From Clostridia bacterium (GTDB lineage Bacteria > Bacillota > Clostridia > Oscillospirales > CAG-272), in assembly GCA_017466495.1 (NCBI GenBank), contig JAFTUB010000007.1:1-8512 (forward strand): a stretch of DNA of 8,512 nucleotides, given 5' to 3'. The position numbers were made by a program, and so were the translations under genes. Of this stretch, positions 6,042 to 8,512 are shown piece after piece. Within the stretch, counting starts at the first letter, position 1; every line of letters starts with the position of its first letter. Below the pieces are notes generated by a model. That model saw nothing but the letters and a program-made list of their open reading frames with translations, was not told the DNA's origin and did no database searches.

Positions 6042-7475
6042 ATGTACGATATCGTAGTGATTGGCGCAGGGATTGTCGGGGGAATGATCGCTCGCAGACT
6101 GGCTCGGCTGGATCTGAAGCTGTGCATATTGGAAAAGGAAAACGATGTGGGCATGGGTGCATCCCGCGCCAACAGTGCCATCGTTCACGCAGGGTTTGAT
6201 GCCAAGGAAGGCTCCCTGAAAGCAAAGCTGAATGTACGCGGCTCCGAGATGATGGAAGACATCGCCCGGGAGCTGGACATCAAATACATCCGCAACGAAT
6301 CCCTGGTGGTGGCCTTTGCCCACGAGCGGGAGAGCATCCGCGACCTTTACGAGCGGGGCTTGCGCAACGGGGTGAAGGGGCTGAGCATCCTGGAAAAAGA
6401 GGAGCTCCACGCCCTGGAGCCTCACCTCAATCCCGAACTGGACTGTGCCCTGCGGGCCTCCACCGGTGCCATCATCTGCCCCTTTGAGCTCTGCCTGGCT
6501 TCGGTGGGCAACGCCATGGACAACGGGGCTGATCTCATGTGTAATTTTGAGGTCTGCGATATTCGGAAGACCGAGGGCGGTTATACCGTCACCGCTGCCG
6601 ACGGCCGCAGCGTACAGACCCGTTACATCATCAACAGCGCAGGACTCTATTCCGATAAGATCGCTGACATGACCGGGGACGGCGGCTTCACCGTTCACGC
6701 CCGCCGCGGCGAGTACATGGTGCTGGACAAGGCCTGCAGCCAAAACATCACCACCCGCTCGATTTTCCACACCCCCACCAAAATGGGCAAGGGTATTCTC
6801 ATCACTCCATCCGCCCACGGCAATATCCTCCTCGGCCCCACCGCCGTGGACATTGACGACAAGGAAAACCGCGCCACCACCCCCGAGGGCTTTGCCGATA
6901 TTTTGGCCAAGACCGGGGACAATATGGCGGACATTCCCTTCAATCAGGTAATCACCTCCTTCTGCGGCCTGCGGGCTGTTGGTGACACGGGGGATTTCAT
7001 TATCCGTGAGCGGGATGGCGTGGTAACTCTGGGCGGCATCGAGAGCCCAGGACTTTCGGCTTCTCCCGCCATCGCCGAGTATGTGGAGGAGCTCCTCCGA
7101 AATGCCGGCATGGATGCAGCGCAGAAGGCCGATTATCAGCCCCGCCGCACTTCCCTGCGGGCCTTCGGCGAGATGAGCCCCGAGGAAAAGAACGCCGTCA
7201 TTGCCAAGGATCCCCGCTACGGGCGCATCGTCTGCCGCTGTGAACAAATCACCGAGGGCGAGATTGTGGAGTCCATCCACAAAAATCCCGGTGCACGGGA
7301 TGTGGACGGCGTCAAGCGCAGAACCAGAAGCGGTATGGGACGCTGTCAGGGCGGCTTCTGCTCCACCATTGTCCTGGAAATTCTGGCCCGGGAGCTGAAG
7401 CTCGATCTCACCGAGGTCACCAAATTCGGCGGCGGCTCGGTGATTAACTACAGAAAAACGAAGGGAGGCATCTGA
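6042..7475 (+). CDS. GlpA/LhgO-like FAD dehydrogenase with C-terminal BFD [2Fe-2S] domain
   Basis: A 477-residue FAD-dependent oxidoreductase of the DAO/GlpA-LhgO group, probably oxidising glycerol 3-phosphate or a 2-hydroxyacid and passing electrons to a partner. The N-terminal Rossmann motif is GAGIVGG (8-14) with an FAD-ribose acid at E31. The signature ASRANSAIVHAGFD (40-53) is typical of this group, and a C-terminal FAD segment GGIESPGLSASPA precedes the extra domain. Residues about 395-477 form a BFD-like domain with CRCE (C398, C400) and GRCQGGFC (C435, C440), giving four cysteines for a [2Fe-2S] cluster as in anaerobic GlpA. No membrane segment is seen. AAGAAGG lies 10 nt before the ATG, and the N-terminal MYDIVVIG fits the fold start. 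The stop is 1 nt from the next start codon, so the two are translationally coupled. Domain call is strong; glycerol 3-phosphate as substrate is the best guess, unproven because no glycerol kinase or transporter is in view. Confidence 0.9.
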   Translation: MYDIVVIGAGIVGGMIARRLARLDLKLCILEKENDVGMGASRANSAIVHAGFDAKEGSLKAKLNVRGSEMMEDIARELDIKYIRNESLVVAFAHERESIRDLYERGLRNGVKGLSILEKEELHALEPHLNPELDCALRASTGAIICPFELCLASVGNAMDNGADLMCNFEVCDIRKTEGGYTVTAADGRSVQTRYIINSAGLYSDKIADMTGDGGFTVHARRGEYMVLDKACSQNITTRSIFHTPTKMGKGILITPSAHGNILLGPTAVDIDDKENRATTPEGFADILAKTGDNMADIPFNQVITSFCGLRAVGDTGDFIIRERDGVVTLGGIESPGLSASPAIAEYVEELLRNAGMDAAQKADYQPRRTSLRAFGEMSPEEKNAVIAKDPRYGRIVCRCEQITEGEIVESIHKNPGARDVDGVKRRTRSGMGRCQGGFCSTIVLEILARELKLDLTEVTKFGGGSVINYRKTKGGI

Positions 7476-7476
7476 C

Positions 7477-8512
7477 ATGACATCGGTTGATCTCGTCATC
7501 ATCGGCGGCGGCTCAGCTGGTATGAGTGCCGCTGTGGCCGCATATGATGCCGGCCTGCGCAATATTCTCCTGCTGGAGCGGGGCAATGCGCTGGGGGGAA
7601 TTCTCCTGCAGTGCGTGCACAACGGCTTCGGACTGCACCGTTTCAAGGAAGAGTTGACCGGCCCCGAATATGCCTACCGCTACGAAAAGCAGGTGCGGGA
7701 GCGCGGTATTCCCTTCAAGCTGGAAACCACTGTTCTCGATATTACCGCCGATCGGGTGGTCACCGCCATCAACAGCGAGGACGGTATTTTCACCGTTCAG
7801 GCCGGAGCGATTATCCTGGCCATGGGCTGCCGTGAGCGGCCTAAGGGTGCGCTGAACATCGCAGGCACCCGCCCCGCCGGCATCTTTACCGCGGGAACGG
7901 CGCAGAAATATATCAACATTGACGGCTATATGCCGGGCAATGAAGTGGTCATCCTCGGTTCGGGTGACATCGGCCTGATCATGGCCCGCCGCATGACCAT
8001 GGAGGGAGCCAAAGTCAAGGCGGTGTGCGAGCTGATGCCCTACTCCGGCGGCCTTGCCCGAAACATTGAGCAATGCCTTCACGATTTTGATATTCCCCTC
8101 ATGCTCAGCCATACCGTGGTGGAAATCCACGGCCGTGAGCGCGTTACAGGCGTCACGGTGGCCCAGGTGGATGAACGCCGCCGTCCCATCCCCGAGACCC
8201 GTCAATACATCCCCTGCGATACCCTGCTCCTTTCCTGCGGCCTTATCCCCGAAAACGAGCTGACCCGCAGCGCAGGTATTCCCCTCGACCGAATTACCAA
8301 CGGCGCGCAGGTGGATCAGAACCGTCAGACCGCCATTCCCGGCATCTTCGCCTGCGGAAATGTGCTTCATGTCCACGACCTGGTGGACTACGTCTCCGAG
8401 GAAGCCGAGATCGCTGGCCGTGCTGCCGCGGCCTTTGTTCAGGGGGGGAACTCCGCCCCTGCCTGCGAGATTGCCCTGCGTACCGACGGAAAGGTTCGCT
8501 ACACCGTTCCCC
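7477..8512 (+). CDS. NAD(P)/FAD-dependent oxidoreductase partner (3' end beyond window)
   Basis: The first 345 residues of a pyridine-nucleotide-disulphide-oxidoreductase-fold flavoprotein. The FAD motif is GGGSAGMSAA (10-19) with E34. A second dinucleotide motif, GSGDIGLIMARR, lies mid-protein and would bind NAD(P)H. The FAD-closing segment GIFACGNVLHVHDLVD is near the visible end. There is no CxxC redox disulphide; instead GGILLQCVHNGFG carries a single cysteine (C46) typical of the subgroup that partners GlpA/LhgO-BFD proteins. It probably passes electrons between NAD(H) and the FAD/[2Fe-2S] subunit upstream. AGGGAGG (7462-7468) lies inside the end of the previous gene and the ATG is 1 nt after its stop, so subunits of one complex are likely. 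The family is usually a little over 400 residues, so perhaps 70 or more are missing. The next gene in similar operons is often a DUF1667 protein. Confidence 0.9.
   Translation, partial: MTSVDLVIIGGGSAGMSAAVAAYDAGLRNILLLERGNALGGILLQCVHNGFGLHRFKEELTGPEYAYRYEKQVRERGIPFKLETTVLDITADRVVTAINSEDGIFTVQAGAIILAMGCRERPKGALNIAGTRPAGIFTAGTAQKYINIDGYMPGNEVVILGSGDIGLIMARRMTMEGAKVKAVCELMPYSGGLARNIEQCLHDFDIPLMLSHTVVEIHGRERVTGVTVAQVDERRRPIPETRQYIPCDTLLLSCGLIPENELTRSAGIPLDRITNGAQVDQNRQTAIPGIFACGNVLHVHDLVDYVSEEAEIAGRAAAAFVQGGNSAPACEIALRTDGKVRYTVP

Noticed and set aside
5913..7646. Open frame of 577 codons on the minus strand, opposite the FAD dehydrogenase gene
   Set aside because: It is a by-product of GC-rich codon use in the real plus-strand gene; the translation has no recognisable domain, it crosses the terminator repeat and promoter region, and the opposite frame has clear FAD and iron-sulphur motifs.
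7513..8376. Open frame of 287 codons on the minus strand, opposite the second flavoprotein
   Set aside because: Shadow of the plus-strand oxidoreductase, whose dinucleotide motifs are unambiguous.

Overview
The window reads as chromosomal DNA from a fairly GC-rich anaerobic Firmicute, most likely a gut-type Clostridia (Oscillospiraceae-like). This is inferred from the strong Shine-Dalgarno sites, the near-consensus sigma-A promoters, the hairpin-plus-T terminator, a long-form PRPP synthetase and a GlpA-type oxidoreductase with a BFD iron-sulphur domain. No species call is possible from sequence reading alone. I see no rRNA, tRNA, CRISPR array, phage or insertion-sequence gene.

Left third (1-3105, minus strand): a three-gene operon with its own promoter at 3077-3105. 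The order of transcription is a divergent, long ribose-phosphate pyrophosphokinase (1870-2988), an ATP-grasp ligase of unknown substrate (726-1832) and a PHP-family metallo-phosphoesterase (1-677, running off the left edge). PRPP synthesis is thus linked to a ligase and a phosphoesterase whose reactions are not known.

Middle (3176-5902, plus strand): transcribed divergently from the operon above. A xylose-isomerase-like TIM-barrel protein (3258-4091) has its own consensus promoter. A second consensus promoter follows and drives a bicistron of a beta-lactamase-fold serine hydrolase (4198-5049) and an alpha/beta-hydrolase esterase (5071-5817). The unit ends in a very strong intrinsic terminator (5861-5905), which sits inside a larger imperfect inverted repeat (5838-5939).

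Right third (5958-8512, plus strand): a third consensus promoter drives two tightly coupled flavoprotein genes. The first is a GlpA/LhgO-like FAD dehydrogenase with a C-terminal [2Fe-2S] BFD-like domain (6042-7475). The second is a pyridine-nucleotide-disulphide-oxidoreductase-fold partner (7477 onwards, truncated by the window edge). In related bacteria this pair belongs to a glycerol-3-phosphate-dehydrogenase-like module, often completed by a small DUF1667 protein, which would lie just beyond the window.

Most of the window is ordinary metabolic sequence. The items most worth a second look are the nested inverted repeat before the flavoprotein operon, whose arms resemble TTGTGA-N6-TCACAA operators; the prs/ATP-grasp/PHP linkage; and a hairpin between the Shine-Dalgarno site and the start codon of the PHP gene.
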